A program made the translations under genes and the position numbers. Positions 8,702 to 17,665 of a DNA stretch of 64,000 nucleotides are shown piece by piece (position 1 is the stretch's first letter; every line of letters begins with the position of its first letter). The stretch is taken from contig CANRWA010000003.1 of the NCBI GenBank assembly GCA_947643415.1, forward strand, positions 1 to 64,000. The letters are read 5' to 3'. The notes under the pieces are model-generated. The model did not search any database. It had not been told where the DNA came from and saw only the letters and a list, made by a program, of their open reading frames with translations. Origin of the DNA: an uncultured Clostridia bacterium (GTDB lineage: Bacteria > Bacillota > Clostridia > Lachnospirales > Lachnospiraceae).

Positions 8702-8875
8702 ATGGCGGTAGCATTAAAAGAAGATTACCAGAAAGCTTTGGACGAACAGAAAAAGGAAGTCCGAGAACTTGTGATGGCTGGGTTAGAACAGATAAAAGAA
8801 GGAAAGACAAAAGACTTTAATACTGTATGTGACAGATTGGAGAAGAAATACAGAGATGAGGCAATATCAAATTAG
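8702..8875 (+). CDS. short antitoxin-like protein of a type II toxin-antitoxin module
   Basis: This is a 57-residue highly charged helical protein (MAVALKEDYQKALDEQKKEV) starting at ATG 8702 after AAAGGACTGATTCT. It overlaps the start of a RelE/ParE-fold toxin gene by 20 bases, the standard antitoxin-first arrangement. No DNA-binding motif such as ribbon-helix-helix is obvious, so it may act only by wrapping the toxin. The family assignment rests mostly on position and size; the middle segment GLEQIKEGKTKDFNTVCDRL resembles small antitoxins that pair with ParE-like toxins. Confidence 0.65.
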   Translation: MAVALKEDYQKALDEQKKEVRELVMAGLEQIKEGKTKDFNTVCDRLEKKYRDEAISN

Positions 8876-9188
8876 GATTACGGAGTTGGCAGAGGAAGAT
8901 TTGGAAAATGCTGGAGATTACATTGCCTATGAATTGAAAAATCCGTCTGTAGCTGAAAATACAGTAAGTGGGATTCGTGCAAAGATAAATTCTCTGGTAA
9001 ACTTTCCGGAGAGGAATGAATTGGACGAAGATGGGTTACTGGCTGGGTTGGGTGTCCGAAAAGATTATTATCGCAATTATAAGATTTATTATGTGATAGA
9101 GGAGAACACCATTTACATAGTTAGAATTTTGCGTATGTTGGTTGATAGTAAAGCGTGGTTGAATCGCACATTTGGAGTGTACAGTTAA
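8856..9188 (+). CDS. RelE/ParE family toxin
   Basis: The ATG at 8856 lies inside the end of the antitoxin frame, giving a 110-residue product, the usual length for this fold. It shows the family layout: N-terminal strand YQIRITELAEEDLENAGDYIAYEL, the segment VNFPERNELDEDGLLAGLGVRK, then YYRNYKIYYVIEENTIYIVRIL, with a conserved Arg and the terminal V-R-I-L-x-x-x strand seen in ParE/RelE toxins. Members either cleave mRNA on the ribosome (RelE) or poison gyrase (ParE); the sequence here, with Y-R-x-Y-x-I-Y-Y, cannot decide between the two. It sits directly after the restriction-modification genes. Confidence 0.8.
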   Translation: MRQYQIRITELAEEDLENAGDYIAYELKNPSVAENTVSGIRAKINSLVNFPERNELDEDGLLAGLGVRKDYYRNYKIYYVIEENTIYIVRILRMLVDSKAWLNRTFGVYS

Positions 9189-9341
9189 TTGATACCATGT
9201 GATACCCATATGATACCTGTTCACTGTGAAACTCAAAATAATATGGAAAATATGCGAAATAAACGGTATAAAATAGTAAGAAATACGCCTAAGGATGAAC
9301 AAATAAGTTAATTTTTAGGGAGTTCGAATAGCGGACATTTG

Positions 9342-9383
9342 GACTGGAAAGTGCGAAAAATCAGTACTTTTCAGTCTTTTTTT
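9342..9383 (+). terminator. rho-independent terminator
   Basis: GACTGGAAAGT and ACTTTTCAGTC form an 11-base stem with one mismatch, followed directly by a run of seven T. It lies about 155 bases beyond the toxin stop. Between the toxin and this site are three GATACC repeats (9191, 9201, 9212) of no known role. Confidence 0.7.
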
Positions 9384-9676
9384 CCTTTCGTGAGATTGTT
9401 TTGAGATTCATATTTGGACACTTTCTATATATTCCACGAAGCTGAATTTTAAAACTAAACCCGGTATGCAAAAGTAAATTCTACAACCCCCTTAAAAGTT
9501 TTGAATTTTTTAAAGTTTTTTGTGCACCATCATTTTTTATAATAAAATAAGATAAACTTCATAATCCAGGCATACAGACAGACCTCTAGAAACTGCCTTT
9601 TTTAAGACTAATTCCTATCGGTCTGTGGTACCGATGTAGAAGTTGTCCGGATATGGTGTCCATAAATTTGACTGTT

Positions 9677-10993
9677 TTAATGTTTCAGCAGCTTCGGTGT
9701 CAGCATTACATCATCTGATGCAATATACCGGAGCTGCAGTGCCATAATGGATTTTTCATCATATATTCTGCATACCTCAAGATAAGGCGTACTGCTATTT
9801 AATGCTTTTCTGGGTGCATTATTGATGTGGTCCACACATTTATGGATATCTCATTGCGTAAGTGTATCAAAAACGGCTCCTTTTGGAAGGATCATGCGGA
9901 GCATGGTATGTACGTTTTCAATGCCTCCTTTTAGATTGCTCCGCATGGGGTCACAGTAATAGATACTTGTTCTGGCAGTTCCATCCGATGCCATTTCCAA
10001 AGCATACGGATTTCCAAATTCAGCCCCTCTGTCCGTGAGAATCACAAGAAAGAGGCAGAAAAAATCAAAAGATCTGCCAAGCTTTGTCTGAAGGCAGTCG
10101 AAAACTGCCCTGACAGTTCCGGGGGTACAGCGGAAAAGCAGATGTGCAGGAAACAATTCTGTTTTCGGGAAATAAAATGTCAGGATGCACTTATTGGATC
10201 CCCTTGCTGATTTAACGGTATCCATTTCCACAAAATCTAGTTTATTCGAATGGCTTGTCCTGAAATCCGTATATGTCCGGCTAACGAACACGCTTCTGTC
10301 CTAGATCTGGGTGTTATGTACCTTATGGGACTTGAACTTTACTTTCCTTTTGAGGTCTATATTTCTTGCCAGCAGCACTCCCTTGTCGATGTAGTTGTAT
10401 AAGGTGCTGACAGAAATTCCTAGTTCAGGATGGTTTGTAAGAATCATATAGGGAGACTGTCCCTGAAGAATTAACGGCTTCACAACCGCATCGATGGCAT
10501 GAAGCTGCTTCCTTTGTAAGGGAAATATCTTCGCGGGAAGCAGAGAGGTGTTCCGTGTACATTCTGTGGGCAGCCCTAGCACTGTAATCATATTTGGTTG
10601 AAATGGGGGATTTATTCCTTGGCTTATCACAGCTTTCGCATACGAAAGGCGTCCTGCTGATATGCGGACAACGTTCCGGTTAAAAGTCATCACAGGCTTT
10701 ATTGCAGATACGGCACGAGCGACAGCTGATGTCACATAAAAGATTTTTTTGAAGGCATTTGTTTTGCGGCAGCGAAACTTATGGATGCAGAAGTTATGGG
10801 GATTGTTAAAGCTGCCTTTCTTCCAAGTCTTTGCAATCCTGTTACGAAAGCCCTCATCAGAAATGGTAGATGGATCCCTGCACAGGTATCTAGAAACAGC
10901 CCGGAAAGATTTATTTTCATCCAGTGGCTGTTCAATGTAGAGCCTGGCCTCCAAAGTAAGGTGTTTGTGGTTACCTGGTATTAATTTAGACAT
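9677..10993 (-). pseudogene. IS30-family transposase, decayed
   Basis: Read from ATG 10993 (MSKLIPGNHKHLTLEARLYIE) to the stop at 9677, this matches a complete IS30-type transposase of about 430 residues: N-terminal helix-turn-helix, the SPYMILTNHPELGISVSTLYNYID segment, then the DDE core with FVEMDTV, ILTDRGAEFGNP and YYCDPMRSNLKGGIEN. An in-frame TAG at 10301-10303 and another stop near 9850 interrupt it, and the C-terminus MALQLRYIASDDVMLTPK continues after the second stop. Part of the zinc-finger region looks scrambled. Similar short motifs (tatgcaa-agtaaat-ctac) flank it near 9465 and 11065 in the same orientation, so the exact element ends are uncertain. No intact transposase is made. 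Confidence 0.85.
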
Positions 10994-11238
10994 GGTGTGT
11001 ATCTCCTGTTTGTCATCACCACATTCGGACAACTAAAACACTATACGATCATTATCAAAGATATGCAACAGTAAATCCTACTTATTCAGAAGTAAATCCT
11101 ATATTAAATAATCAGAATAGGATCTTGAAAAATAATTCTGATATTTTGCAGAATGCCTATTTATTGATTGCGATTTACCATCAAAAATGTTACAGTATTT
11201 ATATCAAGATATGTGATAATCAGATGGAGGCGATGGAA

Positions 11239-11523
11239 ATGGGACAGTCTACAATTAGTGTATATTTGGATGATTCCATTAAAAAACAGTTTGACAGCTT
11301 GTGTGCAGAGTATGGTATGTCTGTATCCACAGCGTTTAATATTTATGCACGGACAGTTGTAAGGCAGAGAAAAATTCCTTTTGAGATTACGGCGGAAAAT
11401 GATCCCTTTTATAGTGAATCAAATGCGAGAATCCTAAAGGAATCCATAGAGCAGATGGAACAGCACCCGGAGCGAAATGTTGTAAAAGCACTGGAAGAAC
11501 TGGAGGAACTTGCGGATGGCTGA
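11239..11523 (+). CDS. RelB/DinJ family antitoxin
   Basis: The start is ATG 11239, eight bases after GGAGG; the in-frame ATG at 11233 is too close to the site. The 94-residue product MGQSTISVYLDDSIKKQFD begins with the ribbon-helix-helix DNA-binding segment typical of RelB/DinJ antitoxins (AEYGMSVSTAFNIYARTVV), followed by an acidic helical tail that would cover the toxin. Its stop overlaps the start of a broken YoeB gene. Since the toxin is inactivated, the antitoxin is an orphan that may still repress its promoter or neutralise related toxins. Confidence 0.85.
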   Translation: MGQSTISVYLDDSIKKQFDSLCAEYGMSVSTAFNIYARTVVRQRKIPFEITAENDPFYSESNARILKESIEQMEQHPERNVVKALEELEELADG

Positions 11524-11794
11524 TATTTTATTCTCAGAACGGGCATGGGAAGAATTCCAATATTGGATGGGGCAGGATAAAAAAACTGTTAAGAGTATTA
11601 CGGCACTATTAAAGGATATAAGCAGAAGTTCTTTTGAGGGGATTGGAAAGCTGGAGCCGCTGATTGGAGAAAAATGATGCCAGCATCATCGGAAGTGGAG
11701 CAGACTCATTAACGGAACAGAACGACTGGTGTATTCCGTGGATGACCGTGGTGTAAATGTATATTAGTGCAAGGGGCACTACGATGATAAGTAG
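11516..11794 (+). pseudogene. YoeB/Txe-like toxin, inactivated
   Basis: ATG 11516 overlaps the antitoxin stop. The frame gives MADILFSERAWEEFQYWMGQ and GIGKLEPL, the standard YoeB beginning, but stops at TGA 11675. Reading on in shifted frames gives DASIIG and then KWSRLINGTERLVYSVDD and CKGHYDDK, the catalytic C-terminus of the family. So a +1 and a compensating -1 change flank the DASIIG stretch, and a further TAG at 11764 replaces a serine codon in the usual YSCKGHY motif. The toxin is therefore dead by at least two lesions. Confidence 0.8.
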
Positions 11795-11938
11795 TTTTTA
11801 ATGGTAGGAGAGAATAGAAACAGGTAAGCCATTGTGGGTAATGAAAATCCATGATGACTAATTTTTTGAAAGAATAGGGTAGTCTGGCTGGAGTAAAAAT
11901 TTTCCGGCAGGCTGCTTTTTTATTTTTTGGAGGGCAAT

Positions 11939-12146
11939 ATGGCAGAAATCAAATTTATTTTTGCTTTTGAACAAGACAGAATCATACCAGATGGATTTCA
12001 CGAGGGATGGCAGACAGGGGGAATGGTGAGTTTTACAAGGATTGCGTTCAGCCTCTGGAACGGATATGTAGAACGGGGGGTGGAAGGTATGTCAGCACCC
12101 TATGAAATATTTGATTGTGTAACTACGCCCCGTATTTTTATGAAGC
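11939..12146 (+). pseudogene. small unknown gene, truncated and joined to IS256 sequence
   Basis: The start is ATG 11939 after GGAGGG. The frame reads MAEIKFIFAFEQDRIIPDGF and SFTRIAFSLWNGYVERG, which is conserved-looking but not a family I can name. A frameshift near 12117 is likely, because the neighbouring frame continues with a better-looking NYAPYFYEAIRLRYP. From about 12147 the frame runs into IS256 transposase residues (YVILDISQDGYKEVL), so the open frame ending at 12301 is a chimera, not one protein. Confidence 0.5.
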
Positions 12147-12754
12147 GATACGCTTACGTTATCCTGGACATCAGCCAGGACGGATACAAAGAAGTCCTGA
12201 TCATTGAAATCGGGGAAAATGAAAGTGCAAAATACCGGCTCTCCATTCTGAACGGATTAAAAAACAGAGGTGTATCGTCCGTCAGGTACGAAATACGATG
12301 AAATATGTGGCTGACAAAGACAGAAAACCCTTCATGGCAGACCTGAAAAGATCTATCAGTCACCGACAGAGGAAAAGGCCCTGGAAGCATTAGAACGGGT
12401 AATCGAAAAATGGAGTACAAAATATCCAAACTCCATGAAGAGCTGGAAACAGAACGTGGATGCCATATCCCCGTTCTTCAGATTTTCAAACAATATACGG
12501 AAGGTCATTTATATTACTAACGCGATCAAAAGCCTGAATGCAACTTAGCTCAACGGCGCCAATTTGAAACGGGTTCAAATTGGCGCCGTTGAGCTACCGT
12601 AAGTTAAACCGTCATTCCCAGCGATACAGCCTTGTTAAAAGCACTGTATCTGTCCACTTTTGAGGCGACAAAGAAATGGACCATGCCACTCAGAAACTGG
12701 GGACAAGTCTATGAGGCGTTAAGCATTATGTATGAAGGACGGCTGCCTGTATAA
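12147..12754 (+). pseudogene. IS256-family transposase remnant
   Basis: In successive frames one reads YVILDISQDGYKEVL, IGENESAKYRLSILNGLKNRG, then after a deletion EEKALEALERVIEKWSTKYP, WKQNVDAISPFFRFS, VIYITNAIKSLNAT and, beyond the inserted palindrome, the closing region ATKKWTMPLRNWGQVYEALS and IMYEGRLPV. These are the middle and C-terminal parts of IS256 mutator-type transposases; the N-terminal half is gone. Sequence near 12890-12926 (atttacagacttttc) resembles an IS256 terminal repeat. The gene is interrupted by the palindrome at 12546-12596. Confidence 0.8.
12546..12596. repeat. TA-flanked perfect palindrome (mini-element) inserted in IS256
   Basis: TAGCTCAACGGCGCC starts the left arm (12546-12568) and the right arm 12574-12596 is its exact reverse complement: a 23-base perfect stem with a 5-base loop (ACGGG). 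Removing the 49 bases between the outer TA copies restores the transposase codons ACT TAC CGT (LNATYRKL), so it was inserted into a TA dinucleotide that was duplicated. Related copies are at 51412-51471 (complete) and 18331-18344 (one arm). TA duplication is typical of Tc1/mariner/IS630 transposition; no such transposase is visible in the window. Confidence 0.85.
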
Positions 12755-12939
12755 ATTCTGAAAAAGCCTGATTCACAGGCGGAATTTTCCGCCTGCCCTT
12801 GACATGCTCCGGCATGTACTGGTATAAATAAAGCAGGTGCTGGAACCCTGGCAAAGAGATTTCAGCACCCAAATTATCATAGAAGATTAGTATTTACAGA
12901 CTTTTCTTCACACATTCACAAAAAGAGAGAGAATAAAAG

Positions 12940-13512
12940 TTATTTGTCAATGGTACTTTTTAAAACAGCAACGGAAGTATGGTAAATCAATTTTGAAATT
13001 TCCATTGGGGATTCTTTCATTTCGCTATTTATCCAGTTTTGGACAACACTGATGCATCCGGAAATCAGATATTGAAAACGATAATCCGACGTGTCATCCT
13101 CCTTGATGTTCAATGATTTTGCCGTGTTCCGCAGAAATTCTATGGTTTCCTGTATCATATCGGATGGGAAACTATCATCCACACTGTTATTTAATAGCAG
13201 TTTATAGATCTCACAATTGTTCTGCATATGGCAGAGCAGGCGGTATAGTGGTTCAATTTGGAAAGTCTCTTCACCAACTGCAATTTCCTGCATGCATTGT
13301 TTACTTCTTTGTAATGTTTCCTGTTCCAATTCAGTCAGGACATCTCTTACATTATTATAATATTTGTAAAATGTGGAACGGTTTAATTCAGCAGCCTCGC
13401 AAAGTTCCGTAACGGAAATCTGGTAAATCGTTTTTTTCTGGAGCAGGGCAATCAGCCCATCTTTAACCAGCATTTTTGTCAGGCGTGTTCGTTGGTTTTC
13501 TTTTTTATTCAT
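12940..13512 (-). CDS. TetR family transcriptional regulator
   Basis: The start is ATG 13512 (minus), after AAGGAGGAAGTAAG; 190 residues. The N-terminal helix-turn-helix is clear: ALLQKKTIYQISVTELCEAA and ELNRSTFYKYYNNVRDVL, the TetR DNA-recognition helix with T-F-Y-x-Y-Y. The C-terminal domain (IEPLYRLLCHMQNNCEIYKL onward) is of the TetR_C type found beside efflux genes in Firmicutes. It is divergent from the MMPL transporter, with a shared 187-base intergenic region that contains a palindrome between the promoter elements, so it is probably the local repressor of transporter and kinase-like gene. The ligand is unknown. Confidence 0.88.
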   Translation of the reverse strand: MNKKENQRTRLTKMLVKDGLIALLQKKTIYQISVTELCEAAELNRSTFYKYYNNVRDVLTELEQETLQRSKQCMQEIAVGEETFQIEPLYRLLCHMQNNCEIYKLLLNNSVDDSFPSDMIQETIEFLRNTAKSLNIKEDDTSDYRFQYLISGCISVVQNWINSEMKESPMEISKLIYHTSVAVLKSTIDK

Positions 13513-13620
13513 CTTACTTCCTCCTTGCCATGTCATATACAAAATTGTAGTATTCTTTATTTTCTGCAACAAAACAGAATAGAATTGTTGGTTTCAAATC
13601 GTTATATAAAAAACTGTTGA

Positions 13621-13649
13621 TTGTAAAAACAACATACTGTTGCTATAAT
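13621..13649 (+). promoter_or_regulatory. promoter of the MMPL operon with candidate TetR operator
   Basis: TTGTAA (13621-13626), 17 bases, TATAAT (13644-13649). The spacer contains CAACATACTGTTG (13630-13642), a perfect inverted repeat of 5-base arms placed between -35 and -10, which is where a repressor would block polymerase. Further CAAC/GTTG motifs occur nearby at about 13567 and 13586. Confidence 0.6.
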
Positions 13650-13699
13650 GACATTATATTTTATTCTGAAGTATTTGTCAAAAGGTAAGGAGACGGATT

Positions 13700-16600
13700 A
13701 TGAAAAAACTTGCAGACTGGATTGTGGATAAAAAAGGACTTATTTTTCTCTTTGTGGCGATACTTACTGTTGCTGCTGTGCTTGGGATTTTTAAGACCAA
13801 TATCAACTATGATATGTCAAAGTACCTGCCATCCGATTCTTCTGTTAAACAAGGAATGGAACTGATGGCAGAGGAATATGGTGATATGTCAGCGATCACA
13901 GTCATGTTTGACGATTTGTCGGAAAAGGAGCAGACAGAGCGGAAAACGGAACTGGAAAGTTTGGAACATGTGAAAAATGTAATCTATTTGCAGGATGATG
14001 AGGCATACCAGAAAAAGAATCATTCTAAATATATGATTAATGTGTCTGCGAATACATATTCGGAAGAAGCGAGAAAGGTACTGCAGAGTATCAAGGATAC
14101 CTATGGTGATTCGGCATATTTGTGCGGTGCTGTTGTTGACAATGATATGATGGTAAACACATTATTGGAAGAAATACCGGTGATTGCCGTGATTGCCGTT
14201 GTTATTATTTTTGCAATCTTGTTTTTGCTTTGTAATTCGTGGGTGGAACCGATTTTATATATGTGTTGTATTGGCATTGCAATTATACTGAATATGGGAA
14301 GTAACGTGTTTCTTCCTTCCGTGTCTTTTATGACTTTTGCGGTAGGGGCATTACTGCAAATGGGATTATCTATGGATTATTCCATTATGCTGATGAACCG
14401 CTATAATCAGGAAAAAAAGAAGCAGGCAGACTCTGTGCTATCTATGAAAAAAGCTTTGACTAATGCGTTTAGCGCTATTACCAGCAGCTCTGTGACAACG
14501 ATCGTGGGACTTTTAGTTTTGCTGTTTATGAGTTTTAAGATTGGACAGGATATGGGGATTGTGCTGGCAAAGGGGGTATTTATCAGCCTTCTCTGTATCT
14601 TTACTGTCCTGCCGGGACTGGTAGTAGTCTTTGATAAGGCAATGGCAAAGACACATAAAAAATCATTGGAATTTAATATGAAACCGCTGATGCGTTTTGC
14701 TGGGAAAATCCGTTTTGTGTCGGTACCATTGGTTATACTTGTAACAATAGCAGCGGTATTTTTAAAAAACGGCATGGAAATTATTTATGTTAAAACCTTT
14801 GACAATCCGGATCAGACGAAAATTGAGGAAGCCTTTGGGATGGATAACCAGACGGTATTATTGTATGACAGGAAAGAAAATCCGGAACATATAGCGGAGT
14901 ATATTGACTGGCTGGAGGAGAGGGAAGATGTCAATTCGGTACAGGATTATTCTAATACGATTGGGAAGTCCTATACATATAAGGAATTGACAAAAGACAT
15001 GGATATATCCTTGGAACAGGCAAAAATGTTATACCAGATGTACAGGGATAACCACAATTCATCAGATTATAAGAAGATTACCATGTATCAACTGATATGT
15101 TATATGGATAAGAATGTTGCAGGAAATCCGGCTTATGCGGAGTTTATGGATAAAGATCAGATCGAACAGATCCATGATGCCAGAAAAGAACTGGAAGATG
15201 GCAAAGATAAAATGAAAGATGGCAGGAAAGAGTTAAAAGATGCCAGAAAAGAACTGGAAGATGGAGAAGAAGAACTGTCTGAGGGGGAAAAAAAGATTGC
15301 AGATGGGAAAAAAGAGATTGCAAAAAATGAGAAAAAACTGAAGGACAGCGAGAGGACAATAACAAAAAATGAGAAAAAACTGGCAGATAGTGAAAAGCTT
15401 ATTATAAAAAATGAAAAGAAATTGAAAAAAAGCGAGAAAAAGCTTGCAGCAGGGGAAAAGCAGATTGTAAAGGCAGAAAAGGAAATGACAGCCAATGAGA
15501 AAAAATTGGCGGGGGGAGAGAAAAAATTAAGAGAAGCAGAAGAACAGATGCAGCTTGCCGGAATGACGGAGGAGATGATTGCAGCGCAGCTTGGCAGCCA
15601 GAAAACAGAACTCCAAACCGCAAGGCAGCAGTTGGAGGCAGGGAAGAAGCAGCTGCAGAAGGAAAAGACAAAATTGGTAAATGCCAGAAAACAGTTGGAG
15701 GGAGGGAAGAAAAAGCTGGCAAAAGGCAGAAAACAGTTAGAGGCAGGGAAGAAAAAGCTGGCGAAAGGCAGGAAACAACTGGAGAATGGCAAGAAAGAGC
15801 TGGGAAAGGCAAAAAAACAGTTAGAAGATGCAGAAGAAGAAATAAAAGATGGAAAAGAGGAACTGAAAGATGGTTGGAAAAAGTATAACGATGGAAAAAA
15901 AGAACTGGATGACAGCCTGAAAATTTATGAAACCCCGATGACAGCAGAGGAACTGGCAGATGAGATGGATGAAAATGTGGAAGATGTCAGGGATATGCTG
16001 AAAATACGCAGGATGTCTATGCTGGATGTGGAACAGGATACGATGACGCTGGAAGAGTTCCTTACGTTTATCACAGATGAAATTTTGCCCAATAAAACAT
16101 ATTCTGCAGCTATTGATGAGGATATGCGTTCGGAAATTGAAGATGGGGAAACGCAGATTCGGGAAAACCGTGAACTAATGCTCGGCAAAAAATATAACCG
16201 CATGATTATATCCACAAAGTATCCTTCTGAGGGGAATGCCACTTTTGCCTGTATGGGAGAACTTAAGAAAAAGGCAAAAGGATTTGACCAGAGGGCATAT
16301 TTTGTTGGAGATTCTGCTATGGGGTATGAGATGGATGAGGGATTTACGGATGAGCTGAATTTTGTGACGCTTCTGACGATAATTGCAATTCTGCTTGTTG
16401 TATTGGTTACATTTCGCTCTTTTGTCAGTTCTGCTGCATTAGTGGCGATTATTCAGGCGGCAGTATTTATTACAACGGCTATTGTGACCCTGCAAGGTTA
16501 CAGCACCAATTATGTTGCCCTGATTTTGGTGCAGTGTATTTTGATGGGGGCAACGATTGACTATGGGATTCTTTTATTTGATAATTATAGGGAAATGCGG

Positions 16601-16858
16601 TTAAAGCTGGACAAAGAAAAGGCATTGGGAGAAGCGATGAACCGGTCGATTAAAACGGTGCTGACATCTTCGTTGATTCTTATCAGTACCTTTTTGACTG
16701 TTAGTGTCATCATGACACAGGAGATTATTGCACAGACCTGCCTGATGATTGCATATGGGGCAATTTGTTCCGTGCTGATGGTAATGTTTATTCTTCCAGC
16801 GGTATTGTTATTGTTAGACCGTGTTATTATCCGGAAAAAGAAAGGAGAACAGCCATGA
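13700..16858 (+). CDS. MMPL/RND-family transporter with a large coiled-coil insert
   Basis: The product has 1052 residues, with start ATG 13700 after AAGGAGACGGATT. Layout: an N-terminal membrane segment (about 12-32), an outer domain with NYDMSKYLP, a first membrane bundle (about 155-335) with GLSMDYSIMLMNRY, a second outer domain, and a second bundle (about 895-1045) with MGATIDYGILLFDNYRE. The paired Asp-Tyr in these segments is the MMPL proton-relay signature. Residues about 490-745 are an uninterrupted highly charged coiled coil of K/E/D heptads (KELEDGKDKMKDGRKEL style repeats), far longer than in typical MmpL proteins and probably projecting outside the cell. Such proteins export lipids or hydrophobic compounds; the substrate here is unknown. 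It overlaps the next gene by four bases. Confidence 0.88.
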   Translation: MKKLADWIVDKKGLIFLFVAILTVAAVLGIFKTNINYDMSKYLPSDSSVKQGMELMAEEYGDMSAITVMFDDLSEKEQTERKTELESLEHVKNVIYLQDDEAYQKKNHSKYMINVSANTYSEEARKVLQSIKDTYGDSAYLCGAVVDNDMMVNTLLEEIPVIAVIAVVIIFAILFLLCNSWVEPILYMCCIGIAIILNMGSNVFLPSVSFMTFAVGALLQMGLSMDYSIMLMNRYNQEKKKQADSVLSMKKALTNAFSAITSSSVTTIVGLLVLLFMSFKIGQDMGIVLAKGVFISLLCIFTVLPGLVVVFDKAMAKTHKKSLEFNMKPLMRFAGKIRFVSVPLVILVTIAAVFLKNGMEIIYVKTFDNPDQTKIEEAFGMDNQTVLLYDRKENPEHIAEYIDWLEEREDVNSVQDYSNTIGKSYTYKELTKDMDISLEQAKMLYQMYRDNHNSSDYKKITMYQLICYMDKNVAGNPAYAEFMDKDQIEQIHDARKELEDGKDKMKDGRKELKDARKELEDGEEELSEGEKKIADGKKEIAKNEKKLKDSERTITKNEKKLADSEKLIIKNEKKLKKSEKKLAAGEKQIVKAEKEMTANEKKLAGGEKKLREAEEQMQLAGMTEEMIAAQLGSQKTELQTARQQLEAGKKQLQKEKTKLVNARKQLEGGKKKLAKGRKQLEAGKKKLAKGRKQLENGKKELGKAKKQLEDAEEEIKDGKEELKDGWKKYNDGKKELDDSLKIYETPMTAEELADEMDENVEDVRDMLKIRRMSMLDVEQDTMTLEEFLTFITDEILPNKTYSAAIDEDMRSEIEDGETQIRENRELMLGKKYNRMIISTKYPSEGNATFACMGELKKKAKGFDQRAYFVGDSAMGYEMDEGFTDELNFVTLLTIIAILLVVLVTFRSFVSSAALVAIIQAAVFITTAIVTLQGYSTNYVALILVQCILMGATIDYGILLFDNYREMRLKLDKEKALGEAMNRSIKTVLTSSLILISTFLTVSVIMTQEIIAQTCLMIAYGAICSVLMVMFILPAVLLLLDRVIIRKKKGEQP

Positions 16859-17460
16859 GAAAAATTATTTGTATTGGAAGGCAGTTTGGAAGCGGAGGGC
16901 ATAATATGGCACATGCTTTAGCAGAACGCCTTGCCATACCATATTATGATAAGAAAATTCTGGAAGATGCAGTACTAAAGAGCGGGATGAGAGAAGAGGT
17001 TATGAAAAAAGCCGAGGAACAACTGCCAAATGCATTGCTGCATTCCATCTATTATGAGGGAAACTCCACAGAATATTATGGAAAGAGTGCCAATGAAATA
17101 CTATATATGGCACAGAGGCAGGTTATTCTGGAATATGCAGAGAAAAGTGACTGTATTATTGTAGGAAGATGTGCAGATGTGATTTTGAAGGAATATCAGG
17201 AATATGCCGTAAAAAGTATCTTTGTGACAGCACCGATGGAGCATCGGATAGCAACGACAATGAAAAAGGATAATCTGGAAGAAAAGGCAGCAGCAGCTCT
17301 TATCAGAAAATCTGATAAAAAACGCAGTGCGTATTATGCTTATCATACCGGCAGGGATTGGGGGAAAGCTTCAGATTATGATTTCTGTGTCAATACAGCA
17401 ACAACCGGAATGCAAACATTAGTGGATTTGTGTGAAGAAATTTATCGGAGAATGGGATAG
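16855..17460 (+). CDS. cytidylate kinase-like family protein
   Basis: The ATG at 16855 overlaps the transporter stop (ATGA), so the two are translationally coupled. The product of 201 residues begins KIICIGRQFGSGGHNMAHAL, with the P-loop-like GRQFGSGG of the Cytidylate_kin2 family. It continues with ALAERLAIPYYDKKIL, IIVGRCADVIL, IFVTAPMEHRIATTM and a lid-like KSDKKRSAYYAYHTGRDW. The family binds nucleotides and resembles CMP kinase, but its true substrate is not established. Coupling to an MMPL transporter under a TetR regulator suggests a role in the same stress or export response. Confidence 0.82.
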   Translation: MRKIICIGRQFGSGGHNMAHALAERLAIPYYDKKILEDAVLKSGMREEVMKKAEEQLPNALLHSIYYEGNSTEYYGKSANEILYMAQRQVILEYAEKSDCIIVGRCADVILKEYQEYAVKSIFVTAPMEHRIATTMKKDNLEEKAAAALIRKSDKKRSAYYAYHTGRDWGKASDYDFCVNTATTGMQTLVDLCEEIYRRMG

Positions 17461-17665
17461 GAAAACAATAAAGCGGGAAAATAGGGAATGCGAAATTTCT
17501 TGTTCTCTTTTTTGATGTAGGTACTATAAAGGCTGAAAATTGGATAAGTTCTCTCCGCAACACTTTTTCGGGGGATATTCCCACATTTAACACACCGCCA
17601 ATGTGTACCTCTAACGGAGCGTTATAGCTTATGATGGCATTATCAAGAGAAGGAGGGCTGGCGAG

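Noticed and set aside
9190-9218. Three GATACC direct repeats as iterons or a recombinase site
   Set aside because: Only three short copies with 10-11 base spacing right after a stop codon; no replication gene nearby.
9312-9330. Possible tRNA 3' end or attachment site (agttcgaata)
   Set aside because: The TTCGAAT resembles a T-loop, but no stem or acceptor arm can be built around it.
15157-15792. Long minus-strand open frames (211 and 136 residues) under the transporter coiled coil
   Set aside because: They are antisense images of the K/E/D repeat and read Ser/Phe/Leu-rich low-complexity sequence; no ribosome site.
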